Assembly: GCF_039522605.1 (NCBI RefSeq)
Contig: NZ_BAAADS010000006.1
Span: forward strand, 62,001-126,000
Reading direction: 5' to 3'
DNA: 64,000 nucleotides
DNA from: Lentibacillus siamensis
GTDB lineage: Bacteria > Bacillota > Bacilli > Bacillales > Amphibacillaceae
In this document: in pieces, positions 40,749 through 48,184 of the stretch
Position numbering within the stretch: position 1 is the first letter of the stretch
Layout of the letters: every line of letters begins with the position of its first letter
Translations under genes and position numbers: made by a program
Notes under the pieces: generated by a model
Told to the model about the DNA's origin: nothing
Databases searched by the model: none
The model's input: the letters and a program-made list of their open reading frames with translations, nothing else

Positions 40749-41927
40749 TCATGCCATGCGCCGCACCCCGCCAGCATACAAAACAGCCAGCAGTACAAAA
40801 AGGCACAGAAAACTATTCCGGAATCCAATTGTATCAATCATTAAGCCGAACAGCGGGAACAGCAGCATAATGCTGAAACTCTCGACAACACTAATCATCG
40901 AAAAGAAGGTGGAGCGGACACTGGACTTCAGTTTTTGCTGAATAAAATTTGAAAAAATGGGTTCATACAGTGTGACCAGTTGGGCCAGAATCAGAAAGGA
41001 CAGGACGATTGCCCAATCCGGTGACCAGATGAACAACAGGAAGAAAAGCAAATACAACAGATAGCCAAAGCTAGTTATGTTTGCGAAACTCCATTTTGCC
41101 TCAAGACGGTGTGCAATTTTTGCCATTAGTACACCAAGTAATCCTTCCGCTGTTAAAATACTGCCGACCATCAGTGGGCTGAATCCCAACCGGGTAAAAT
41201 ATTCCTGACCATAGAATGTTAATATAACGATGGAGGTGGCAATCATCACGAAAAATACAATCGGAATATGAATTGTCCGGTTAGACCTCCAGATTGCAAG
41301 CCCAGCTTTCAGTTGCCCTAACCACTGTTGTCTAAAGTCTGTTTCATGTTCATTGCTCTTTTCCTGTTCCGGTTCGTGCAGCATACTGATTGGAATCAGC
41401 GCAAGAACATGGGTAACGATAATTCCGCCATATACGAGTTCCCAGCTGATTTCTGCCATCCATCCGCCAGTGAGTTTAGCCAGACTAAGAGATAAGAGTG
41501 CGAGTGCTGTCATATTCCCGAACACGCGGGTATACTGTTTTTCCCTGCCTTTTTCTTTCAATGTGTCATAAATGAGTGCTTCTTCTGTTCCGGACTGGAA
41601 CGTCATGCTGAGGCCGAGGGTCATCAATGCCAGGCCAAACAGGGTAAGTGAGTCGCCAATCAGCATAAATGTTCCATAGCCAATGCTCAAGAGACTACCA
41701 AGAAATAAGCTTATTTTTCGGCCATATAAATCAGCAACCATGCCGGCGGGTATTTCAAAAAGTACAACACTTAGATGCATCAGCGCTTCAACAAACCCGA
41801 TTTCACCCATGCTTAAACCATTGTCATTCAAGTAAATAACCCACAGCGCCCGATCAAAAAACAGCTGGACAATAAAAATATAAATATAAATAAACCGAAT
41901 ATTTTTGGTTAAGTTTGTTGTTTTCAA
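40749..41927 (-). CDS. MFS transporter
   Basis: A 392-residue permease with about 12 helices. It has the family loop 2-3 motif (GMVADLYGRKISLFLGSLLS), IPAGMVAD in TM2 and a central hydrophilic loop (HEPEQEKSNEHETDFRQQW). It resembles Bacillus multidrug-type MFS proteins near tetracycline or macrolide exporters, but no substrate can be given. The TTG at 41927 is nine bases from GGAGG. Its leader (41937-42049) holds a terminator and an RBS-pairing element. Confidence 0.83.
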   Translation of the reverse strand: MKTTNLTKNIRFIYIYIFIVQLFFDRALWVIYLNDNGLSMGEIGFVEALMHLSVVLFEIPAGMVADLYGRKISLFLGSLLSIGYGTFMLIGDSLTLFGLALMTLGLSMTFQSGTEEALIYDTLKEKGREKQYTRVFGNMTALALLSLSLAKLTGGWMAEISWELVYGGIIVTHVLALIPISMLHEPEQEKSNEHETDFRQQWLGQLKAGLAIWRSNRTIHIPIVFFVMIATSIVILTFYGQEYFTRLGFSPLMVGSILTAEGLLGVLMAKIAHRLEAKWSFANITSFGYLLYLLFFLLFIWSPDWAIVLSFLILAQLVTLYEPIFSNFIQQKLKSSVRSTFFSMISVVESFSIMLLFPLFGLMIDTIGFRNSFLCLFVLLAVLYAGGVRRMA

Positions 41928-41936
41928 TTTTCATTT

Positions 41937-42049
41937 CCTCCATCAGCTGACGCAAAAAAAGCCCAGACAATGCCTGGAACACAAGTGAAGGATGGAGCTT
42001 TCCCTAATATGACCGATATATTATAGGCAAGAAATTTTTACGTCAGCAA
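41937..42049 (-). promoter_or_regulatory. Promoter and possible attenuator leader of the MFS gene
   Basis: On the minus strand: TTGCTG-18 bp-TATAAT (42049 to 42020), then a leader with CTCCATC-type pairing potential, a terminator hairpin (CCAGGCATTGTCTGG with T7, 41977 to 41954), and the ribosome binding site. GATGGAG at the RBS (41944-41938) is complementary to CTCCATC near the 5' end (41997-41991), so the RBS could be masked or the terminator avoided in alternative folds. Confidence 0.5.
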
Positions 42050-42168
42050 CTATTTTTGAAGCTATAGCTAAAATTAGACATACGTATCCAATTTAGTGAA
42101 AAAGCTCCAAAAACAGACGCCATGAAAGCAATAAATCGCTTCATTTTGTCCATAACCAACGCAATCAT
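42043..42168 (-). CDS. Small protein, 41 residues, unknown
   Basis: It has an excellent ribosome binding site (AAAGGAGGCGAAGAA-ATG). The sequence begins MIALVMDKMKRFIAFMAS and is partly hydrophobic. It ends over the -35 box of the MFS promoter. Could be a small membrane peptide or a regulatory peptide; no family recognised. Confidence 0.45.
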   Translation of the reverse strand: MIALVMDKMKRFIAFMASVFGAFSLNWIRMSNFSYSFKNSC

Positions 42169-42271
42169 TTCTTCGCCTCCTTTTCTGAATGTTGTATTCA
42201 TCATAAGCCAGATCTGCCTGAAATGCAATCCGTGAAAACAGTCCTCACGTAACGTTACCATGTTATGCGTG

Positions 42272-42310
42272 AGAGCATGGTGCCTTTACAGGTGCGATGC
42301 TCTATTTTTG
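42272..42310 (+). terminator. Hairpin with T-run
   Basis: AGAGCAT pairs with ATGCTCT (inner GTGCC/GGTGC), followed by ATTTTTG. No plus-strand gene directly precedes it. Confidence 0.6.
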
Positions 42311-42440
42311 TCCGAAAACTGTTAGGCTGGGGCGCAAATTTGAGCATATTTTCGCAATTTATGATGTTTTTGTCCACTTACAATTAAAAAGTTTTAATAG
42401 TATATACTGCATGATCCTTTAAAGGAAAGGAGTACTATCT

Positions 42441-43235
42441 ATGAAACTATATTTAGACCCGGGGCACGGGGGAAGTGATCCGGGTGCCCGTGGAAATGGA
42501 ATAGTCGGGAAGGAAATTGTTTTGGATATTGCCCGCAGAATTCGGGATATTTTGACCAGTGATTACAATGGTGTTAACGTAAAAATGAGCCGTATAGGAG
42601 ACAAAAGTGTGAGTCTTGAGGAACGGACAAATGAAGCCAACTCCTGGGGTGCGGACTATTTCCTGTCCATTCATTGCAATGCTTTTAACGGGAAGGCACA
42701 AGGATATGAAGACTATATTCATGAAAGTCTGTCTGATTCATCGCAAACTGCTGCTTATCAGGATGTGATGCATGAAAAGATTATTGCAGTTAACCGGCTG
42801 AGAAACCGTGGGCAGAAAAAAGCAAATTTCCATGTGCTGCGTGAGACAGTCATGCCGGCATTGTTGACGGAGAATGGTTTTATTGATAATGAGCATGATG
42901 CCGCATTAATTAGTGATCCGTCGTGGCGTCAAACTGTGGCACAGGGACATGTTAATGGTTTGGCAAGCGCGTTTAATCTGGAGCCAAAAGATGATAAGAA
43001 GAATCTTTATAAGATAATTGCCGGTTCGTTTCAATCAAAGGATAACGCAGAAGAACGCGTTGACTATCTTCAGTCAAAGGGAGTGGAAGCGTTTGTCTAT
43101 GCAACGATGATTTCCGACGAACGATGGTACCGTGTTCAGGCAGGTGCATTTTCAAACCGGAAAAATGCAACGACCCGTTTGAAAAAGGTTCGAAATGCGG
43201 GAATTAAAGATGCTTATATATTGACGGAGGGGTGA
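42441..43235 (+). CDS. cwlC: N-acetylmuramoyl-L-alanine amidase with SPOR domain
   Basis: A 264-residue cell-wall hydrolase. An Amidase_3 domain (1-180) has the zinc ligands in LDPGHGGSDPG, KEIVLDIARR (Glu) and SIHCNAFNG (His), and the catalytic Glu in LLTENGFIDN. The C-terminal SPOR repeat (about 190-262: YKIIAGSFQSKDNAEERVDY, WYRVQAGAFSNRKNA) binds denuded glycans. There is no signal peptide, which matches B. subtilis CwlC, made in the mother cell and released at its lysis. GAAAGGAG before ATG 42441. Confidence 0.88.
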   Translation: MKLYLDPGHGGSDPGARGNGIVGKEIVLDIARRIRDILTSDYNGVNVKMSRIGDKSVSLEERTNEANSWGADYFLSIHCNAFNGKAQGYEDYIHESLSDSSQTAAYQDVMHEKIIAVNRLRNRGQKKANFHVLRETVMPALLTENGFIDNEHDAALISDPSWRQTVAQGHVNGLASAFNLEPKDDKKNLYKIIAGSFQSKDNAEERVDYLQSKGVEAFVYATMISDERWYRVQAGAFSNRKNATTRLKKVRNAGIKDAYILTEG

Positions 43236-43302
43236 AGCGGCCCCGGATTTCATGAAGGGTTTTATCCCCGGTAATGCTCATCCAAAACAGAAAATGGTGG
43301 AA

Positions 43303-43335
43303 ATATGGTGCTCTTCATTGGCATCATTTTTTTTG
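43303..43335 (+). terminator. Terminator upstream of repeats A and B
   Basis: ATGGTGC pairs imperfectly with GCATCAT, followed by a run of eight or nine T. Repeat A copy 5 starts two bases after it. Confidence 0.65.
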
Positions 43336-43416
43336 GCAGATAAGTATAAAACTTTCTTACTGCATAAGTGCAACTAAGGCTGTCGCCTAAAGCTTGGTGA
43401 CAACCAAGTTTTCTAA
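43336..43416 (+). repeat. Palindromic repeat A, copy 5
   Basis: GCAGATAAGTATAAAACTTT through ATAAGTGCAACTAAGGCTGT to CAACCAAGTTTTCTAA. The left arm is shortened, as in copy 4. It is joined directly to repeat B copy 3. Confidence 0.9.
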
Positions 43417-43417
43417 T

Positions 43418-43504
43418 AACGTCAGAAAGTATAAATTATGGTTGACCTTATAAGAAAAACTTCGCCAATCGCTATAAGACGAGGCGATTGCCGAGTTTTT
43501 CTAA
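43418..43504 (+). repeat. Palindromic repeat B, full copy
   Basis: Nearly identical to the copy at 31564, with changes in the stem that keep or improve pairing (CGCCAATCGC...GCGATTGCCG). It begins one base after the TTTTCTAAT end of repeat A, which makes an A-B tandem. Confidence 0.9.
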
Positions 43505-43579
43505 AAAAATTCAAATGGTGCAGGTGCATCTGAGCTAAGGTATACTTGTATTGTAACTTTTCGTCCAGGAGGTGAGTAG

Positions 43580-43678
43580 ATGCAAACGAACAATCCATTC
43601 TATAAAAATATACTGTTTTGGGTTGTTATCATCCTTATACTTATCGTTTTGGCGGGTATTTTTACTTCAGGGAATTGA
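43580..43678 (+). CDS. Small single-helix membrane protein, 32 residues
   Basis: A strong site (CAGGAGGTGAGTAG-ATG) begins MQTNNPFYKNILFWVVII, followed by more hydrophobic residues and a short end (TSGN). It is too short for standard gene callers. It follows the A-B repeat pair and a weak promoter-like TATACT. Function unknown. Confidence 0.55.
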   Translation: MQTNNPFYKNILFWVVIILILIVLAGIFTSGN

Positions 43679-43862
43679 TCGCATTCGTCCGGTTAGGCTG
43701 GTTTTTAATGTTATGCGAGGGTACATTTGCCGATGATACAGAACTGAATAATTGTTACGCAGTTGTTGCCTGATTCTCAGCAAATTCTCATTTTCTTCAA
43801 AGGAGATTCTTAAAATACTATTTTACGATGGAATCAGGCATAAAGAAGAAGGAGCGATAACG

Positions 43863-44231
43863 TTGAGAAATCTACTGGTAACAACCGCAGCAGGTGTATT
43901 GATTTTTACTGCCGGAGGATTTGCAGGTACAGGTATATTTCAGCCGGATGAAGAAGAAGTAAATGCTGAAACAGGGTCCGGGCAGATGCACCGGCAGTAT
44001 TTGAAGACGGATGCAGTCGGAACTTTTCCGGAATTCAGCGTGCTGGATGAACAGATTGATGCGGATGATTACGAAATGCAAATTGTTGAGGATAATGAAC
44101 ATATCCGTGTAATCATCCTGAATGATGAAGATGGAAATGGTCAGTTCAAGAGTGTTTATGTGAAAGATACAAATGTACTTAAAATAATCGATTTCGATCA
44201 GGGGATGGTTTTCAGAGGGACAATCAGCTAG
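43863..44231 (+). CDS. Secreted or membrane-anchored protein, unknown
   Basis: A 122-residue protein with a hydrophobic N-terminus (LLVTTAAGVLIFTAGGFAG, possibly a signal) and an acidic domain (EEEVNAETGS, DEQIDADDYEMQIVEDNEH, IRVIILNDEDGNGQFKSVYV). No family recognised. The TTG at 43863 is nine bases after AAGGAG; the longer upstream frame lacks a site. A terminator follows. Confidence 0.6.
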   Translation: MRNLLVTTAAGVLIFTAGGFAGTGIFQPDEEEVNAETGSGQMHRQYLKTDAVGTFPEFSVLDEQIDADDYEMQIVEDNEHIRVIILNDEDGNGQFKSVYVKDTNVLKIIDFDQGMVFRGTIS

Positions 44232-44242
44232 TCAAAAAAACG

Positions 44243-44285
44243 GTGCAGCATTTTGGACTTTTTAGCAGGATGCTGTGCTTTTTTT
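44243..44285 (+). terminator. Intrinsic terminator
   Basis: GTGCAGCAT pairs with ATGCTGTGC, followed by TTTTTTTG. Confidence 0.85.
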
Positions 44286-44335
44286 GACCTCGGAAGTTTG
44301 TGATGTGATATGATAGCAATAATGGGGTGATGGAC

Positions 44336-44884
44336 ATGAAAAGTGCGGTAATGGCAAACTATTTTCAGCAGTTGGAGCAACAGCGTGCGTCATTTTTCAG
44401 CAGTGAAGGGATTGATTTTTCCAGAGTGTTTATACGTCCTTTTCCTGATAAATGGTCTGTTGGTGAAACGGTATATCATTTGATGCTGATGACCAAATTT
44501 TTTCGCAAGTTTTCAGGTGTTTATATTCCAGCGGCAAAACCTGTTGCTTGTTTGCGCAGGAAGAGGCCGTATAAAATGGCAATACATAATATTTACCGGG
44601 AATATACCGAAAAGAAAAAAAGGCCAATGAACGCCCCGAAAATAATTGTACCGCCTCCAGGTGTGGCAGATAAATATAATTTTGATCAAATAAAAGAAAT
44701 GCTTGAATTGGAGACGGTTAAACTGCGAATGGACGTCAATCATATTGAGCAGGATGTTGCTGGGCAAATCTATTATCCCGACCCAATTGCTAATTATCCC
44801 AACTTGTTGCAAAGCGTGCAATTACTGGCGATTCATGAACAGCATCATTTTAATCTGCTGAAAAAATATGAATCTATGTTTTAG
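44336..44884 (+). CDS. DinB superfamily protein
   Basis: A 182-residue four-helix-bundle protein. DinB hallmarks are PFPDKWSVGETVYHLMLMTK (first metal His near residue 48) and the C-terminal LLAIHEQHHFNLLKKYE (His-x3-His). Members are metal-dependent, some acting as thiol transferases such as BstA or YfiT. GGGGTG before the ATG at 44336 is favoured over the GTG/ATG just upstream. It overlaps the next minus-strand gene by four bases at the stop codons. Confidence 0.8.
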   Translation: MKSAVMANYFQQLEQQRASFFSSEGIDFSRVFIRPFPDKWSVGETVYHLMLMTKFFRKFSGVYIPAAKPVACLRRKRPYKMAIHNIYREYTEKKKRPMNAPKIIVPPPGVADKYNFDQIKEMLELETVKLRMDVNHIEQDVAGQIYYPDPIANYPNLLQSVQLLAIHEQHHFNLLKKYESMF

Positions 44885-45252
44885 CGCCATCGCAGGGCAA
44901 TACGTAGTTTACAGCATTCCAGTTCATCCACCTGTGAACTGAACGACATGGATAGTCCATCTGGATTAAAATCTATATCCACGTCGGAAGTAATACCTGT
45001 TGTTTGGATTAATCGTTCGACCTCTTCCATATCAGATGCCTGTGCTGCATACATTAATTCCGCGCCGAATGACTCCGAATCGGCAAGCTGGTTGAGGACG
45101 GTACCGGCATCTTCCATGAGGCTTTTTGTTTCATTTGCGGATTCATACAAAAGTGCCGCATCAACATCAGGATATTGCTGTCTGGGCTGGTGGTGCGGGC
45201 TATTTGGGCAGGAAGGATTTTGGCAATAGAACGGAACATATGAAAAATACAT
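44881..45252 (-). CDS. Hypothetical protein with N-terminal Cys/Pro/His segment
   Basis: A 123-residue protein. It starts MYFSYVPFYCQNPSCPNSPH, a Cys/Pro/His/Gln-rich stretch, followed by a helical acidic domain (LLYESANETKSLMEDAGTVL, EVERLIQTTGITSDVDIDF). The combination of a low-complexity start and charged helical body is seen in spore-associated or coat-like Bacillus proteins, but this is speculative. ATG 45252 is ten bases after AAGGAG; the GTG four codons earlier is part of that site. Confidence 0.55.
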   Translation of the reverse strand: MYFSYVPFYCQNPSCPNSPHHQPRQQYPDVDAALLYESANETKSLMEDAGTVLNQLADSESFGAELMYAAQASDMEEVERLIQTTGITSDVDIDFNPDGLSMSFSSQVDELECCKLRIALRWR

Positions 45253-45345
45253 TTTTGGATTCACTCCTTCTCGTCAAACACTATTCATTCATTGTATGCG
45301 TCTGTGCTTGTTTGAGGGAACATAATGTGAATTGGAGGGAACAAT

Positions 45346-45606
45346 TTGTTAACGGTTGAACTCATCGTCCTGTTAGTTGTCTTATTTGTTGCGGCGCTTG
45401 GCGGTACGGTTTTTGTTTTCAGGCATGAAGAAAAAAAGATGAAGCAGTATGAGGAAGAAGGGGACACAGTTGAAAATGAATTACAGCGCTCACGTGAATA
45501 TGAGACACAGTCGCTGAAATCAAATGTACCGAGACTGCTGTGGATTTATGCAGTGACGATTTTCCTGGCGCTCATTGCCTTTTTAATTTATGTTTTTGGC
45601 AGTTAA
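45346..45606 (+). CDS. Small membrane protein, two helices
   Basis: An 86-residue protein with a membrane helix at each end (VELIVLLVVLFVAALGGTVF and LWIYAVTIFLALIAFLIYVF) and a charged linker between them (RHEEKKMKQYEEEGDTVENE). GGAGGG before TTG 45346 supports the start. The last codons (Gly-Ser-stop) lie in the first bases of repeat A copy 6, so insertion of the repeat probably replaced the original C-terminal residues. Confidence 0.65.
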   Translation: MLTVELIVLLVVLFVAALGGTVFVFRHEEKKMKQYEEEGDTVENELQRSREYETQSLKSNVPRLLWIYAVTIFLALIAFLIYVFGS

Positions 45607-45662
45607 GTAAAAATACATTCTCACTGTATAAGCGCAACTATGACATTCCCCACGTTTTCTAA
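45599..45662 (+). repeat. Palindromic repeat A, degenerate copy 6
   Basis: GCAGTTAAGTAAAAATACAT, then TCTCACTGTATAAGCGCAAC, TATGACATTCCCCACG and TTTTCTAA. The order of blocks is as in the other copies, but the right palindrome is deleted to a stub. It follows TGTTTTTG. It lies in the leader of the HAD gene, 22 bases before the start codon. Confidence 0.8.
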
Positions 45663-45684
45663 ATTTTGTCGGAGGTGGCAATGC

Positions 45685-46476
45685 ATGATAAAAGCTATTC
45701 TGTTCGACTTGGATGATACCCTGCTTTGGGATAAAAAAAGCGTGGCAATAGCTTTCCGGAAGACCTGTGAAGTGGCAGGTCAAAAGTATGGTGTTTCCCC
45801 TGTCAAGCTGGAGAATAACGTTCGTGAACAGGCAAGGCTACTTTATGAATCATTTGAGACATATCCGTTCACACAAATGATTGGTATCAATCCTTTTGAA
45901 GGTTTGTGGGCAGATTTTTCTGATGCAGAAGCGAGTTTTCAAAAATTGAGCGAACTTGCTCCTGCATATCGAAAAAAAAGCTGGACAAGAGGTTTACATG
46001 AGATGGGGATTGATGATCCGGAACTCGGAGCAGAATTGGCAAGAACTTTTCCGGTTATGCGCAAGAAGAATGCGTTCGTCTATCCAGATACATTTTCCGT
46101 TTTGAATCAGTTAAAGGACAATTATGAATTGCTGCTGCTAACAAATGGAGCGCCATCATTACAGGAGACAAAATTGGAACTGACCCCCAAGCTGAGAAAT
46201 TATTTTGATGCTATTGTCATTTCCGGTGCATTTGGAAGAGGGAAGCCGGACGTTTCGATCTTTGAACATGCGGTTGGTTCGATGAACGCTGAAAAAGATG
46301 AATTGCTGATGGTTGGTGATAATTTACATACTGATATTCTTGGTGCATCCAGTGCAGGAATTGCTTCCGTTTGGATCAATCGGGATGGAAAAGCGGCCGA
46401 AGATGTGCAGCCAACATATGAAATTAAGAAGCTGGAGGATTTGTTGCCACTGCTGGAATCTTTGAAGAAGAGATAG
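45685..46476 (+). CDS. ysaA: HAD family hydrolase (YsaA-like, possible phosphoserine phosphatase)
   Basis: A 263-residue HAD phosphatase. Motif I is AILFDLDDTLLWD (D-x-D), motif II LLLTNGAPS, motif III Lys in FGRGKPDVSIFE and motif IV MVGDNLHTDILGA. The helical cap of about 90 residues after motif I fits the YsaA/subfamily I type. YsaA-like proteins have been linked to serine synthesis, and here the gene converges on serA and the aminotransferase, so phosphoserine phosphatase is a reasonable inference. CGGAGGTGG before ATG 45685. Confidence 0.82.
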   Translation: MIKAILFDLDDTLLWDKKSVAIAFRKTCEVAGQKYGVSPVKLENNVREQARLLYESFETYPFTQMIGINPFEGLWADFSDAEASFQKLSELAPAYRKKSWTRGLHEMGIDDPELGAELARTFPVMRKKNAFVYPDTFSVLNQLKDNYELLLLTNGAPSLQETKLELTPKLRNYFDAIVISGAFGRGKPDVSIFEHAVGSMNAEKDELLMVGDNLHTDILGASSAGIASVWINRDGKAAEDVQPTYEIKKLEDLLPLLESLKKR

Positions 46477-46546
46477 TCTGGCATTTGGCCCTTGAATTTG
46501 TTTACTGATATCAACCGCACAGACGAATAGTTGCTATCATTTTGGT

Positions 46547-46588
46547 AAAAAAAGCCGGCGGGTCCACTCGCATTGCAGAACCGCCGGA
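46547..46588. terminator. Shared terminator of the HAD gene and serA
   Basis: CCGGCGGG pairs with CCGCCGG; on the minus strand a run of seven T follows. It separates the converging genes. Confidence 0.85.
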
Positions 46589-46593
46589 ATATA

Positions 46594-48180
46594 TTATAAA
46601 TCTATCGCGGTAACATCGTTAATTTCATCCAGTTCATGCAGCTGGTCAAGCAATTCCTGTTCTGGATGTCTGTCAATGGTCAGCATCATGATGGCATCGC
46701 CGCCGATATCAGACCGGTCGACTTGCATGGTGGCAATGTTGACCTGATTTCTGGCAAGCATGCTTCCCATTTTACCGATGACACCGGGCTGGTCCTGATG
46801 ATGGATGACAACGAGATGTCCAGCTGGTGTGAAGTCAACACTGTAATGATCGACTTTTACAATGCGTGGTCCAAGGCCGTTCAACAATGTTCCTGCAACA
46901 CTTCTGACAGCAGATTTTGTTTTCACCTCGACCGTCAGCAGATTTGTGAATCCTTTTGCCCGGGATGTTTTGTTTTCATGGACAGATATACCTTTTTGCT
47001 CCGCTAGAAAAAGGGCGTTTACATCATTAACATGGTCACCAAGATGACGTTGCAACAGGCCTTTTACCGTGTTTCTGGTTAACGGCGCGACTTCGAGTTC
47101 GTTTAAATCGCCAGCATAGTAAATGTTTACTTCCTCGATCACTTCATCTGCCAGGTGAATGAGAAAGTTCCCGAGTTTTTCCGCCAGCATGAAGTAGGGT
47201 TCGATTTTATACATGATTTCCTGTGGAACGGACGGGAGGTTCACAGGGTTTCGTACGGAGTCACCAGTTAAGAATCGGATTACATCCTGGCACACATCAA
47301 CGGCCACATTTTCCTGTGCTTCGACAGTGCTTGCGCCTAGATGTGGTGTTGCGATCACTTCCGGCAATTCGAGAAGCTTATTATCCAAAAATGGCTCCTC
47401 TTCAAAAACATCCATGGCAGCACCGGCTACTTTTCCGGATTGAATGGCTTCGTACAGCGCATCCTCATCAATAATTCCACCACGGGCGCAATTAACAATC
47501 TGTACACCGTCTTTCATCATCTGGAATGCTTCTTTATTAAGCAAGTGCTTCGTCTCTTTCAGCAACGGGGTATGTACCGTTATAAAATCTGCTTCCCTTA
47601 GTACATCCTCCACAGTACCAAAGCGGATTCCCAGGTTGTCGGCTTTTTCTTCGGTTAAAAACGGGTCATATGCGATAATATTCAAACGCTGCCCTTTGGC
47701 ACGTGATGAAACTTCTGTGCCTATTCTTCCCAGCCCGATAACGCCGAGTGTTTTATTCTTTACCTCGACACCGACGTATTTTTTCCGGTTCCATTCGTTA
47801 TTTTTTAAGGCATTAAACGCCTGGGGAATATTCCGCGTCAAAGACATCAGCATTGCCATCGTATGCTCGGCTGCGGAATTGGTGTTCCCATTTGGTGCAT
47901 TGACAACAATGATTCCGCGCTCTGTGGCAGCATCAAGGTCAATGTTATCAACGCCGACACCTGCCCGCCCGATTATTTTCAGATTATCGGCATGTTGGAT
48001 GATTTCGCGGGTCACCTTCGTTTGACTTCGTACAATAAGACCGTCAAACTTACCGATTCGTTGGATCAGATCGGCATCCGTTAAGTCTGTATTCACCTCG
48101 ATGTTTATGTCCTCCGACTCGCGGAGTGGCTGAACACCATCTTCACTTAATGGATCAGCTATCAACACATTAAAAATCAC
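46594..48180 (-). CDS. serA: D-3-phosphoglycerate dehydrogenase
   Basis: A 528-residue enzyme for the first step of serine synthesis. It has a substrate-binding half (DGLIVRSQTKVT), the NAD-binding LGVIGLGRIGTEVSSRAKG, catalytic Arg/Glu/His region (VNCARGGIIDEDAL, TPHLGASTVEAQ), an intervening domain and a C-terminal ACT domain (LVVIHHQDQPGVIGKMGSML). Length matches Bacillus SerA. The GTG at 48180 is chosen because the upstream frame runs inside the aminotransferase gene, which ends five bases earlier at 48185, suggesting translational coupling. Confidence 0.93.
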   Translation of the reverse strand: MIFNVLIADPLSEDGVQPLRESEDINIEVNTDLTDADLIQRIGKFDGLIVRSQTKVTREIIQHADNLKIIGRAGVGVDNIDLDAATERGIIVVNAPNGNTNSAAEHTMAMLMSLTRNIPQAFNALKNNEWNRKKYVGVEVKNKTLGVIGLGRIGTEVSSRAKGQRLNIIAYDPFLTEEKADNLGIRFGTVEDVLREADFITVHTPLLKETKHLLNKEAFQMMKDGVQIVNCARGGIIDEDALYEAIQSGKVAGAAMDVFEEEPFLDNKLLELPEVIATPHLGASTVEAQENVAVDVCQDVIRFLTGDSVRNPVNLPSVPQEIMYKIEPYFMLAEKLGNFLIHLADEVIEEVNIYYAGDLNELEVAPLTRNTVKGLLQRHLGDHVNDVNALFLAEQKGISVHENKTSRAKGFTNLLTVEVKTKSAVRSVAGTLLNGLGPRIVKVDHYSVDFTPAGHLVVIHHQDQPGVIGKMGSMLARNQVNIATMQVDRSDIGGDAIMMLTIDRHPEQELLDQLHELDEINDVTAIDL

Positions 48181-48184
48181 GTAA

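Noticed and set aside
47444..48025. 193-residue plus-strand ORF inside serA
   Set aside because: Antisense of serA; Ser/Pro-rich composition typical of shadow frames.
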